Shown in pieces: positions 34,501 through 46,700 of a stretch of 64,000 nt of DNA. Position 1 is the first letter of the stretch. The number at the start of each line of letters is the position of its first letter. The DNA lies in NCBI RefSeq assembly GCF_910596095.1, contig NC_056537.1, forward strand, positions 761,074 to 825,073, given 5' to 3'. The DNA is from Thunnus maccoyii (taxonomy: Eukaryota; Chordata; Actinopteri; Scombriformes; Scombridae). The position numbers and the translations under genes were made by a program. The notes beneath the pieces were generated by a model. It saw only the letters and a program-made list of their open reading frames with translations, had not been told where the DNA came from and made no database searches.

Positions 34501-37500
34501 CAAACTACTTCACACTGGACACTGTTCAGCAGTACTCGCCAATGTGATGATGATCAGATGAACAGTGAAGGACAGACACAGATTTGTTCCTTTATAGTTA
34601 TATTTCACATATTTTTATTGTTAATATTCTATTTTATATGATTAATTATCACTTGACTTGTGGTATCTGTATTGTGATTGTTATTCATACAACACCGAGG
34701 CCTTGTCTGTGCAAACCTACATGAGATGAACGTGACTGGGATCCTGCAGGAGTGATGATCTCTGAGCTTTGTGTGTCTGTGTGTTGAGAGCTTCACTGTG
34801 TTTCACAGGTTGAATGAAGATGCCAGGAAGCTGATCGCTGAGCTGGGCAGCGCCGCCGTCCAGTCTCTGGGCTTCAGAGATAACTGGGTGTTCGTTGGTG
34901 GGAAAGGAGCTGCAGTGAAGAGCAACTTCGAGAAGGTAAAAACCACCAGATCAGACGCTCTTTAACCTCCGTTTAACCTCCGTAACCCCGCACAGCGTCG
35001 AGGCATCACTGCATTAAATATGAAACACACAAAACTTTTAACTTCTAGATTCAGATGTTTCAAAAAAAAAGCCAAATATTAAAGATGAGTTAGAGGGAAT
35101 GTGCTTGATAAAACATGTCAACAAAATGTCATAAAGTTTATTAATGTAGCACTTTTTAAAAACAAAGTTACAAAGTTCTTTACAGAATAAAAAACAAACA
35201 CTGTGAACGTTGGAGGATGAAATAAAGTTAAATAAAGATATAAAACACAGAAACACGTTAAATATTCATAAACACTTTTCTATTGTTAATGTTTTAAGAA
35301 CAGATGTTTAAAGATGCAGCCTGTCGGAGGAAAACGTTTAATAATAAATAAATAAATAATAAATGTTTTCCAGAAGTTCTGAGTCGGTATTTATCAGAAA
35401 AAACTATTTACAGTATAATCATCACTTCTTAAAAATTAAACTTTTATTGATTTGTGTGAAAATTTTAAATCTTTGAATAACGAACAACAATCTGATATAT
35501 TGATCATGTATAAATATATAAATGTGGATGAAATATAAACTGAGCTGTGCTGCTGTTGGTAGAAATCAGATAATAACAAGAATCAAAGTGCTGCCGCTTC
35601 AGTTACGTGTTATTGATCCTGATCAATGATATTGAGTCCGATCAGACAGATGATGGAGGATTGACTCTCTGACATTTAAAGTTCAGAGCTGATTATTGTC
35701 TGGTGTTTTCCATCAGTTATTCTTCTTATGAATCAGCTGTTGTTGACGTTGTCAGAAAGGTGATGATTCTTCTTCCTGTTAATTATTGAGCTGTTGATAG
35801 ATGATGGTGAACTGGAGAGAATCATATCAATAAAAACTGAAAATGTGTCTGTTGATCCGTAAATTTCATACGTAAACTGTAAATTCCTCCTCAGGTTCAA
35901 AGTCTGTTATAACTACACAGTAATGCTGCGTTTCTGCTTCACTCTGTCGGTAACATGAGAGAAATAATCTGGTTCCAACAACAAACCGACACAAATGACC
36001 AGATTAAACACAGGAGTTTAAAGGAGTTTAAAGGAGTTTAAAAGGAGTTTAAAGGAGTTTATAGGAGTTTAAAAGGAGTTTAAAGGAGTTTAAAGGAGTT
36101 TATAGGAGTTTAAAAGGAGTTTAAAGGAGTTTAAGGGAGTTTAAAAGAGTTTATAGGAGTTTAAAGGGGTTTAAAAGAGTTTATAGGAGTTTATAGGAGT
36201 TTAAGGGAGTTTAAAGGAGTTTATAGGAGTTTATAGGAGTTTAAAGGAGTTTATGGGAGTTTAAGGGAGTTTAAAGGAGTTTATAGGAGTTTAAAGGAGT
36301 TTAAAAGGAGTTTAAAGGAGTTTATAGGAGTTTAAAGGAGTTTAAAAGGAGTTTAAAGGAGTTTAAAGGAGTTTAAAGGAGTTTAAAAGGAGTTTAAAGG
36401 AGTTTAAAGGAGTTTAAAAGGAGTTTAAAGGAGTTTAAAGGAGTTTAAAGGAGTTTAAAAGGAGTTTAAAGGAGTTTAAAGGAGTTTATAGGAGTTTAAG
36501 GGAGTTTAAAGGAGTTTAAAGGAGTTTAAAGGAGTTTAAAAGGAGTTTAAGGGAGTTTAAAGGAGTTTATAGGAGTTTAAAGGAGTTTAAAAGGAGTTTA
36601 AAGGAGTTTAAAGGAGTTTAAAGGAGTTTAAAAGGAGTTTAAAGGAGTTTAAAGGAGTTTATAGGAGTTTAAGGGAGTTTAAAGGAGTTTAAAGGAGTTT
36701 AAAGGAGTTTAAAAGGAGTTTAAGGGAGTTTAAAGGAGTTTAAAGGAGTTTAAAGGAGTTTAAAGGAGTTTAAAAGGAGTTTAAAGGAGTTTAAAGGAGT
36801 TTAAAGGAGTTTAAAGGAGTTTAAAGGAGTTTAAAAGTAGTTTAAAGGAGTTTAAAGGAGTTTAAAGGAGTTTAAAAGGAGTTTAAAGGAGTTTAAAGGA
36901 GTTTATAGGAGTTTAAGGGAGTTTAAAGGAGTTTAAAGGAGTTTAAAGGAGTTTAAAAGGAGTTTAAGGGAGTTTAAAGGAGTTTATAGGAGTTTAAAGG
37001 AGTTTAAAAGGAGTTTAAAGGAGTTTAAAGGAGTTTATAGGAGTTTAAGGGAGTTTAAAGGAGTTTATAGGAGTTTAAAGGGGTTTAAAAGAGTTTATAG
37101 GAGTTTATAGGAGTTTAAGGGAGTTTAAAGGAGTTTAAAGGAGTTTGAAGGAGTTTAAAAGGAGTTTAAAGGAGTTTAAAGGAGTTTAAAAGGAGTTTAA
37201 AGGAGTTTATAGGAGTTTAAGGGAGTTTATAGGAGTTTAAGGGAGTTTAAAGGAGTTTATAGGAGTTTAAGGGAGTTTAAAGGAGTTTAAAAGAGTTTAG
37301 AGGAGTTTAAAGGAGTTTAGAGGAGTTTAAAGGAGTTTATAGGAGTTTAAAGGGGTTTAAAAGAGTTTATAGGAGTTTATAGGAGTTTAAAGGAGTTTAA
37401 AGGAGTTTAAAGGAGTTTAAAAGGAGTTTAAAGGAGTTTAAAGGAGTTTATAGGAGTTTAAGGGAGTTTAAAGGAGTTTATAGGAGTTTAAAGGAGTTTA

Positions 37501-38058
37501 AAAGGAGTTTAAAGGAGTTTAAAGGAATTTATAGGAGTTTAAGGGAGTTTAAAAGAGTTTAAAGGAGTTTAAAAGAGTTTAGAGGAGTTTAAAGGAGTTT
37601 AGAGGAGTTTAAAGGAGTTTATAGGAGTTTAAAGGAGTTTAAAAGAGTTTAGGGGAGTTTAAAAGAGTTTAGAGTTTAAAGGAGTTTGAAGGAGTTTAAA
37701 AGAGTTTAAGGGAGTTTAAAAGAGTTTAGAGTTTAAAGGAGTTTAGAGGAGTTTAAAGGAGTTTAGAGGAGTTTAAAGGAGTTTAAAAGAGTTTAAAGGA
37801 GTTTAAAAGAGTTTAAGGGAGTTTAAAAGAGTTTAGAGTTTAAAGGAGTTTAAAGGAGTTTAAAAGAGTTTAAAGGAGTTTAAAAGAGTTTAAAGGAGTT
37901 TAAAAGAGTTTAGAGTTTAAAGGAGTTTAAAGGAGTTCTCTGTTTGTTTCTCTGTTTCTCTGTTTTAGCATCTGAAGAACGACAAAGTGAAGAATAAATA
38001 CGAGAGCTGGCCCGAGCTCATCCAGCTGCAAGGATGCATCCCGAGGTATCTGGAGTGA
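28709..38058 (+). CDS. FAM3-family secreted protein (FAM3C/FAM3D-like)
   Basis: FAM3 proteins are small secreted cytokine-like or metabolic signalling factors with a lectin-like beta-beta-alpha fold. Nine coding exons join in frame: 28709-28733, 30421-30504, 32742-32810, 32905-33013, 33172-33230, 33313-33363, 33449-33533, 34809-34935 and 37969-38058. They give 232 aa, the normal family length. An N-terminal membrane/signal segment ([19 protein letters not shown]) follows a basic start. Family hallmarks are [59 protein letters not shown] and GCIP, with conserved cysteines. [12 protein letters not shown] and GFRDNWVF look most like FAM3C, while NMYSGDV looks like FAM3D, so I do not give a symbol. 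Oddities are a 1.9-kb minisatellite in the last intron and two copies of one MITE in other introns. Confidence 0.93.
28938..29445. repeat. MITE-like interspersed repeat, copy 1 (FAM3 gene intron)
   Basis: The block with 'cttcctccatcact'-type ends and the internal inverted phrases 'tcaagtggatatct'/'agatatctacttga' recurs at 33585-34075 with about 95% identity, and in part near 60225-60400. Pairing halves ('acagtctttttag' and 'ctaaaaagactgt') would allow a hairpin. Confidence 0.75.
31511..31591. repeat. (GAT)n microsatellite
   Basis: About 26 GAT triplets with one GAC interruption lie within an intron of the FAM3 gene. Confidence 0.95.
33585..34075. repeat. MITE-like interspersed repeat, copy 2 (FAM3 gene intron)
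   Basis: This is the second copy of the element at 28938-29445, in the same orientation, between coding exons 7 and 8. It starts about 50 bp after the exon ending at 33533. Confidence 0.75.
36009..37936. repeat. 1.9-kb minisatellite, unit GGAGTTTAAA (10-11 bp)
   Basis: About 185 tandem units of GGAGTTTAAA, with GGAGTTTAAAA, GGAGTTTATA and GGAGTTTAAG variants, fill the last intron of the FAM3 gene. The array ends only about 32 bp before the final acceptor. Variant units occur in repeating series, so there is higher-order structure. Every unit carries TTTAAA or TTTATA. Confidence 0.97.
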
Positions 38059-38338
38059 CGCGCTGTTCGAACATGAAGCAGCAGCTGGTGTTTGTACGAT
38101 AAGAAGACAAAGAAGATCAAACCAGTTAGTGACTCAATGAAAAGTGAAGCTGTAAACTGTGTTTGTCCTGCTGGTCTGGATGAACCAGTTCTTCTCTTTA
38201 CAGACACAGTTACGTTACAAACAGCTGCTCTCTACGCTCCTTCTTTCCTCACTGAGTCTGTTACTGTGACACAAAGAGGAAAAAGACAAAATACTTTTAT
38301 TATTCTTAATTTTAAACATTTTACTGGGGTCTGAAGGT

Positions 38339-38344
38339 AATAAA
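38339..38344 (+). terminator. Candidate polyadenylation signal of the FAM3 gene
   Basis: AATAAA lies about 280 bp after the stop codon. A second candidate is at about 39792 if the 3' UTR is long. Confidence 0.35.
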
Positions 38345-38850
38345 TAAGCTGCTGAGGAAGTAGTTTATGGTGGAATCAGAGGAAACTGTCCTGTAAATGT
38401 CGTAGAAGAAGATATGAAGCTGAACGTGTCTGGACATCAGACTTCCTCCTCTCAGAGATCAAAACCGATGATGCAGCCGTCTGTTCTTCATCTGCTCATA
38501 AAGTCATTAATGTTCACGTTGTCGAGGATGATCAGTGGCAACGACTGTCATCAAATAGTCTGGATGTTATATCAACTACCGAGTCTCTTCCTCTGTTAGC
38601 CATGTTAGCATGTTAGCAGCGTTACTGTGGAGGACGATGAAAATATCTGTTTAATGAATCACCGAGAAGGTTTGAACAAACATTCATGTTCTTCAGATGA
38701 AGATGTTTCCTCCAGCGCCACCATGAGGAAGGTTTTTACTTCTTCACTGAAATATTTCAACAACTACCGGACGGATCGTCATCATATCTGTTTACTACGT
38801 TCATGTTCATGTCAGGATGAACTGAGATGTGCTCAGACCAAACGAGGAGC

Positions 38851-39062
38851 GTGTTTGTTTGTTTGTGTGTGTGTTTGTTTGTTTGTTTGTGTGTGTGTGT
38901 GTGTGTTTGTTTGTTTGTTTGTGTGTTTGTGTGTGTGTGTGTTTGTTTGTTTGTTTGTGTGTGTGTGTGTTTGTTTGTATGTTTGTGTGTTTGTGTGTGT
39001 GTGTGTTTGTGTGTGTGTTTGTGTGTGTACTTGTGTGTTTGTGTATTTGTGTGTTTGTGTGT
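38851..39062. repeat. Compound (TG)n/(TTTG)n microsatellite
   Basis: About 210 bp of alternating TG and TTTG blocks lie downstream of the FAM3 gene. All three frames of both strands stay open because the sequence lacks stops. No protein is implied. Confidence 0.95.
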
Positions 39063-39869
39063 TTTCTGTTATTTCTCTCTCGTCTCTGTATCTTCATGAA
39101 GTTCATTCATTAAATGTTACGTGTAAGTTAAAACATTTGAACTCGTGCGGATGTGAACGAGTGTTTTTGGTTTCTATGCACTCGCAGCACATGAAAACTC
39201 ACTTTGCGTTCGGTCTGAACGAAGTTTGATCGTCTGACTCTTCATCTGGTCGACGTTCCCTCAGCTGATCAGATCAAAGCACAAACACGTCTCTGCCGTC
39301 GTCAGTGTTCTTCGGTTTGACGTTCACTGTAACCACTGATGTGTTTGTTCATTATGAAGTTATTTAGTTGTTTTGTGGTTTATGGAGTTAGAAGCCACTT
39401 TAATATGTGTTTGACTTTTTATCTGTATGCATTTCTGTAAATGTAGTTTTGTTTTGTTTTGGGGGTTTTGAGGTTCTGTTTGGTTTTCACTGAGCAGGTT
39501 TTGATTACAGACGTCACCTGCTGCTGCTGAAAGGATCAAAGCATGAAACTGGAGGAAGAAATAATTAATTAAATAATAATAATAATATCTTTATTTATGT
39601 ATCACTATCAACACAAAGAGCTTCACACAGAATCACACATAAGAACAATAAAAGAAGAACAATCTGATTTGGTGTTTGAACCTTTTCTGGGTTTTGAACT
39701 TTAGCTTGTCGGCTCTTCTTTTTGCTTTTGGTTGATGTTTGGTTTTTTTTTGTTTTTTTTGCTCTGAGCTGCAACAAACCGACAGAAACATGAATAAAAG
39801 CTGCATCATAGTTTCATTTGATGATTTCCTACAATAGTTCTAACTGCATCTCCTCAGATCTTCTACAGA

Positions 39870-40330
39870 CTGTCAACACATCTCTTCTCTCAGGTTCTTC
39901 CCACAAACCCTGAAAACTGTCGTCATCAAACCACAAAAGGTAAAATCTAGACACTTCACCAAAGAGCGACTACAGGCTCATATCAAACCTCCCGTTTTTA
40001 AGTAAAATCATTGAAAAAGCTGTTTTTCAACAGCTGAACAACTTCATGGCTTTAAACAACTGTTTTGATGTCTTCCAGTCAGGATTTCAACCGCAGACCT
40101 GAAACTGCTCTTGTGAAGGTCTTCAGTGACATAAACTTAAACACTGACAGTGGCAGAATTACAGTATTAATATTACTGGATCTCAGTGCCGCATTTGATA
40201 CGGTCGACCACAACACATCACTAGACAGACTGGAAAACACGGTGGGACCTTCTGGCACCGTGCTGAACTGGTCTGAATCCTACTTCAAGGACAGAGACTA
40301 CTTCATCTTTGAAAGTCAGATAAGAATTAA
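39870..40330 (+). mobile_element. LINE reverse-transcriptase fragment (L2/CR1-like)
   Basis: Joined across at least one frameshift, the sequence encodes SKIIEKAVFQQLNNFM, then NNCFDVFQSGFQP, TALVKVFSDINLNTDSG and LLDLSAAFDTVDHN, then SGTVLNW. These are the palm motifs of fish L2-like LINE reverse transcriptase. It is a broken remnant about 400 bp upstream of actr6. Confidence 0.85.
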
Positions 40331-40546
40331 ACTTTCTTGCTTATTGAAACTTGACACGACTTTTTGATGAAATAAAAGATATTTTAAGAAGTAGTTTTGA
40401 TCAGTTCATCATAAATACCAATGAACTGATAGAGAGAACTCTGAATCCGTCTGAAAACGGAACATTATGAACACAGAAGGCGGAATTTCATTTCATGTTG
40501 TACCCACCCGAACATGTTTCTACAGGCACCTTAAGTCTCGTCTCTG

Positions 40547-40668
40547 ATTGGCTGTAGGAACCACCTGACTGTGGATACGAACCTGATTGGCTGTAGGAAC
40601 CACCTGACTGTGGATACGAACCTGATTGGCTGTAGGAACCACCTGACTGTGGATACGAACCTGATTGG
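40547..40668 (+). promoter_or_regulatory. Four inverted CCAAT boxes in a 39-bp tandem repeat before actr6
   Basis: GATTGGCTG occurs with its ATTGG core starting at 40547, 40586, 40625 and 40664, exactly 39 bp apart. The boxes sit in tandem copies of a unit whose middle reads 'gaaccacctgactgtggata'. ATTGG is the reverse of CCAAT, the NF-Y site. The last box is 90 bp before the actr6 ATG, with no TATA box evident. Promoter function is inferred. Confidence 0.6.
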
Positions 40669-40753
40669 CTGCAGTGAAGCGTTAATGGCGGAGCGGTGTG
40701 ATGAGTTCAGTTTCAGTGTTTATGGACTGAATAAACTGTTTTCAGACTCTTAA

Positions 40754-43700
40754 ATGGCGACTTTAGTTCTGGATAACGGAGCCTACACGGCGAAGATCGG
40801 ATACAGTCAGGAGAAGGTCAGGTCAGTTAGTTCCCTGTCTGATAATAATAACAATAATAATAATAATAATGATAATAATAATGATAACGTGCAGCATTTA
40901 TCGATCGGTATTTAACAGTAATAACGTATTAAACTCGTCCATCTCTGTCTTAAACTGAAGGTTTTTTCTCTCATACGGAGAATAAACTGTCGCCAAACTT
41001 CTTTTAGAAAATGATGATTTTAGGTTTTCAATGTTTTTTTTAATAAACAAACTGACAGAATCAGTCTAAATATGAAATAACAGGATTCAGTAAAACATCA
41101 AATCAGTCAGCAGATGTTCAGCTGATATTAATCAATCTATTTGTATTGATCCTAATAGAGCTGCAACAATTAGTCGATTAATTGGTTAGTTGCCAACTAT
41201 TTAATTAATTGAGAACTATTTTGATAATCGATTCATCGTTTTGAGTCATTTTTTTTAAGAAAAGTCATTTTGTTAAATGTGAATATTTTCTTTGACAGTA
41301 AACTGAAGATCAAACAACTAATCAGTTAATCAAGAAAATAATCAACAGATTAATCAATAATGAAAATAATCATTAGTTGCAGCTGTGGATCATAATGTCA
41401 AATATATCTGGAGATAATCAGGACGTATCTAAAACAAATAAACAAATAAACAACACATATAGACATTAATTCTTCTTAAAGTTTATCTGTAAATAAGAAC
41501 AAATGAACATTTATCATCACGTCTTTAACCTGCATCATACTGCAACTGAGGATTATTTTCACTATCGATCAATCTGTTGATTGTTAGTTTACTAACGATG
41601 GATCAGTTATTAGAATAGCTGCTGATTAATCGACTAATCGTTCGGTTCTGTTGTTTTGTGCTTTTTACATGATGGAAACTCTGCATCAGCTGACGATGAG
41701 ATTGTTGAAGGTGGTTTTTCAGGAACATGTTCAGCAGATTCTGACAGTAGAGAACAAACAGATGTGGAGATATCTCCCCGTCTTTATTCAACAGCGTAGT
41801 AAATTAATTAGAGAGCAGAATTTATTGATTTCACGTTCAAATCTTGTAATTTGTCCCTCAGAACTCTTCCTCTCACACTCAGGCTGCTCGTGAAACTTCT
41901 GCTCTTTGATTGTTTTTGTGCAACAACGCTGTCAAAATCCAACCAATAGAAGGCCAGGTTTACTGTTGACCAATGAAATGATCCCTGCCTCCTGGCGTGC
42001 TTGTGTGTTGTTGTACTCTTTAATGTACCCCCGCCCTCCAGGGACGCTTCATTTATACACCAGCACCCGCGACAGAAGACCTGATTTATACTCATAAATC
42101 AAACAATCAATCAATCAATGTATTAGTTTAGATCAGCTGCATTTAAACTGAATTAAAACATCATGAAGCTTCAAATGTTTAAGTTCATTTCTTTAATAAA
42201 TATAAAAGCACAGTAACAAGACCGCCAACCATTTCCACCATCATCATCATCACCATCGTGATTCTCACCAGAACAACTTTAAACAACCTGCTGTTGTTTG
42301 TGGTGTTTTATGTGTTTCTGTTTGGTTCGATGTTTGTGTGCAGTAGTTTTAGTATCTAGTAACGTTCCAGGAAGGTTTGGTGATTATAGTCGTCGTTCAC
42401 TAGTGCGTCCCATCAGCAGAGTGACCTCCTGTCTTTCTCCTGCAGCGTCATCCCGAACTGTCAGTTTCGCTCCAAGACGTCCAGATTAAAGACCTTCACT
42501 GCCAACCAGCTGGATGAGATCAAAGATCCCTCCGGACTCTTCTACATCCTGCCCTTCCAGAAGGTGACGCCAGTGAACCCGCATGAAGCATCAGGGCAAC
42601 ATCTGGGCTGGTTTTTTGATGTGTTTTTCTGTCTCCTGCCGTCTCTCTTCAGGGTTATCTGGTCAACTGGGACGTGCAGAGGAAAGTGTGGGATCATCTG
42701 TTTGGGAAGGAGATGTTCAAGGTGTTTAGTTTCCTTCCTTCAGCAACGTCTTGTTGTTTAGTTTGAAACGTTTCTGATCACGTTGTCCGTTGGTATCCAG
42801 GTGGAGTTCGCAGACACCAGCGTCATCATCACCGAGCCGTACTTCAACTTCACCTCCATCCAGGAGTCCATGAACGAGATCCTCTTCGAGGAGTACCAGT
42901 TCCAGTCGGCTCTCAGGACCAACGGTGAGGCCGGCCGGAAGCTGCTGCTTCATCAGGTCCTCCGTCGTCATCCTCACGTCCTCAGAAACACGAAGCAGAA
43001 TAAAATACAGACCAGGTTCTTCATCAGAACATCAAATACAAAATAAAACACAAAGACAACGAATGACTTCATGTCACTTCATTTATAATAATTTGTTGTA
43101 AACACGTCGTCTACTGAACTAACGTCCATGTTGTTGTCAGATTGATCCGATACAACACTTTATCCCACTTTATTTCACTTTATCCCACTTTATCTCACTT
43201 TATCCCACTTTATTTCACTTTATTTCACTTTGTCCCACTTTATTTCACTTTATCCCACTTTATCTCACTTTATCCCACTTTATTTCACTTTATCCCACTT
43301 TATTTCACTTTATTTCACTTTGTCCCACTTTATTTCACTTTATCCCACTTTATCTCACTTTATCCCACTTTATTTCACTTTATTTCACTTTATCCCACTT
43401 TATTTCACTTTATCCCACTTTATTTCACTTTGTCCCACTTTATCCCACTTTATTTCACTTTATCCCACTTTATCCCACTTTATCCCACTTTATTTCACTT
43501 TATCCCACTTTATTTCACTTTATTTCACTTTATTCCTCTAATTTAAAAGCTGATCTTTGTGTATCAGAGTGTAAATAAATAAAATGTGTAAATATCTCTT
43601 TATAATTAAACCACAATTCATCAAAACCAGTTTATCATCATTGTCTAATAAAACGAGCCTCGACTGTAAACCTCTGACACGCTTTAAAAAGATTCATCAA

Positions 43701-46700
43701 TAAGTTATTAAATTAATCAGCAACTATTTTGATCATCGATTCATCGTTTTGAGTCATTTTTTAAAGAAAAAAAAGTCCAAATTCTCTGATTGCAGTTTGT
43801 TAAATGTGAATATTTTCTGGTTTCTTTAGTCTCTGTGACAGTAAACTGAATAAACAACTAATCAATTAATATAGAAAATAATAATAAATAAGTAACAGAT
43901 TGATGAATAATGAAAATAATCTCATTTCTCTGTTTTTGAATCTCCTGAAACGTCCTCATGAACTTCTTCTGGGTTTGATGTCGGTCCTTCACAGTCACGT
44001 TCTCCTGGATTCTGCTGGTTGTCAGATATCATTTTAATCTGTTTTAATCTGTTTAATCTGTTTTAATCTGTGTTGTTTCTTCTCTCTGCAGCCGGCTCTC
44101 TCAGCGCTCATCACTACTTCCACACTAAACCGTCGGAGCTCTGCTGTCTGGTGGTCGATACGGGATTCTCCTTCACCCACATCGCCCCCTACTGCCGCAG
44201 CCGCGCCATGAAGGACGGCATCCGCAGGTGACCGCAGCGACATCACCTCTAACAACAACAACAACAACAACAATAATAACCACAACAGTAATCTGATGTC
44301 TGCTGCTTTATTTTACCTTTTAGGATCAATGTAGGAGGGAAACTTCTGACCAATCACCTGAAGGAGATCATTTCATATCGGTAAATCCACCTGCAGTTTG
44401 TTTTTATTGGTAGAATTCAGTTGTTTCAGTCGAATCATCTAAATAAATAAATAAATAAATAAATAATCTCTTGTCTTCTCCTCCAGACAGTTACATGTGA
44501 TGGATGAAACCCATGTGATCAACCAGGTGAAGGAGGACGTCTGCTACGTGTCGCAGCAGTTTTATAAAGACATGGAGACGGCACAGTGAGTCCAGAAACA
44601 GCGGAGCGGCGTTGTTGGAGCCATTTGTATCTATGACTGTGTTAAGGTCATTCCCTGGTTGCCACAGTAGGTGGCGTGTTGAGCAGCAGTCTACGGAAAT
44701 GTATATGTAGAAGAAGAAGCGATTACTCCTCAGGTGTGCTGCTTACCGGGAGAAGCACACAGTTTTTTGACCGCTGTTTAGAGGCTAATCTTTAAGCCTT
44801 TTTGTTTGTTTTCATGCAAGTTATAGATGTAAGTGTATGAATAGCAAATGCTTTAGTGGGGCACAGTGATAAATAAAATATCTGAAGCGCAAGTCCGAGG
44901 ATGTTTGATTTAGTACACGGAGCCGCCGCATGACGACGCGTCAGTTACATGTCCCGGTAACAGCCCCTCACTGTGGTGAAATCAAGTCACTACAGGCGTG
45001 TTTGCTGAGAGTCGGCGCCGTGATCTGCGGTGTCTGCGGCTCGTACAGCGAACGTCACGGATCTGATGATGGTTTGTGGTCGTTGGTCGGTTGAGTGACG
45101 GTTCTCTCTTGTGTTTCAGGCTGAAGGGGGAGGAGAACACGGTGATGAGGGACTACGTTCTTCCAGATTTCAGCTCCATCAAAAAAGGTTTCTGCAAGGT
45201 GAGACGGCTTGAGCGGGTCTGTCGTATCATCCCGACGCCGTTTCTGTCTTTTCTAAATGTTCTTCTTCGGTCTCTCTGACAGCCGCGAGAGGAGATGATC
45301 TACAACGGGAAGTATAAGACCGGAGAGCAGATCCTGAGGTTGGTCAACGAGCGCTTCGCCGTCCCCGAGATGCTCTTCCACCCGTCAGACATCGGCATCC
45401 AGGAGATGGGCGTCCCAGAGGCCATCGTCCACTCCATCCAGTCCCTGCCGGAAGGTCAGATGTGACTCTTAAAAGCTACGTCATGACCTCAGACTGAGTC
45501 TCCGTGTTCGATGAAACGATACACACAGTTAACTCTAACTCACAGAAATGACCTGCAGCCGTCTCTCAGACAGGAAGTGCATGAAATGATTCTGAACTAA
45601 TGAGTTAAATTACAGATTTCTGATTAATTACACACATAATTATATATATCTATATTATATATTTATCTGTACTAAAGACTAAATACGACAAAAACTCTGA
45701 GAGTTCAGAGTCTGGACCAGGAGGACGGTTCACTATAACACATAGAACTGGCTGTAAAGACTTTCTAATGAGTTATAATGAAGTTCAGGTCTAGAGTTGA
45801 TAATGAGGCTGCGACTCCTCCTCCTCGGCCAGTGTCTGCAGGAATGTGAGTATTAATATGACTGGGAGGACTGGATTCATTTAGACTGACATGTTCTTCA
45901 TGACACAGCCAGGTTTCAGTAAGACAATCAATCAATATGATGATCTGAGATTAAATCGTTTATTAATACGGCTTCAGATGACAGAGATCTAATGTTCAAG
46001 AGTCCACATTTAATTCTCTTATTTTGTTTACTTTGGATTTAATTAATTTAAGTGGTCGGGGGACAGACGTGGTCTCTATGTGGTTTTGGGGACAGACGTG
46101 GTCTCTTTGTGGTTTTGGGGACAGACGTGGTCTCTTTGTGGTTTTGGGGACAGACACAGTCTCTATGTGGTTTTGGGGACAGACGTGGTCTCTATGTGGT
46201 TTTGGGGACAGACACAGTCTCTATGTGGTTTTGGGGACAGACGTGGTCTCTATGTGGTTTTGGGTGGGTAACTGCTCTAATGGAAGCGTGAAGGACTGCA
46301 GCTCTGCTTCCTGGTCTCAGCTCTGGGTTGTCATGGTTTTGGTCATGTGATGTGGTGCTGTATAAATAAAAATTGATTGATTGATTGATTGATAAATGCG
46401 TCTAAACATCGAGTCCTTTTCACACATTAACACATATATAATATATTTTAATAAGAAAAATCAACTGAATTTCCAACGTTTGGACTTTTACTCTGAAAGT
46501 CTGAGACTGAAGGGAACCAGGTTCTGTCGTTTGGGTTTCTGGACTCTGAACCTGTTTCACCAATTTTATTTCACTCTTTATAACTTCCATACAGCGTGTT
46601 GGTTTATGTGTCATAAACTGAATGTTTGCAACTAACAATTATTTTCTTTATTAACGGTTTGAACTATAAAATATCATAAAATAAAGAGAAATCTGTGTTT

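Noticed and set aside
38627-39229. A 200-codon + frame rich in Cys and Val
   Set aside because: Most of it translates a TG/TTTG microsatellite. It has no splice or domain support.
40571-40753. A 60-codon frame with repeated TNLIGCRNHLTVD just before actr6
   Set aside because: It is the 39-bp promoter repeat read through. It ends in the TAA directly before the actr6 ATG, and no conservation argument supports it as a peptide.
43142-43546. A 134-codon frame of repeated LYPTLSHFI-like units
   Set aside because: It is a translation of the 10-bp intronic minisatellite of actr6.
46024-46350. Frames of 63-108 codons with repeated [10 protein letters not shown]
   Set aside because: It is a translation of a 29-bp tandem repeat within actr6 intron 9.
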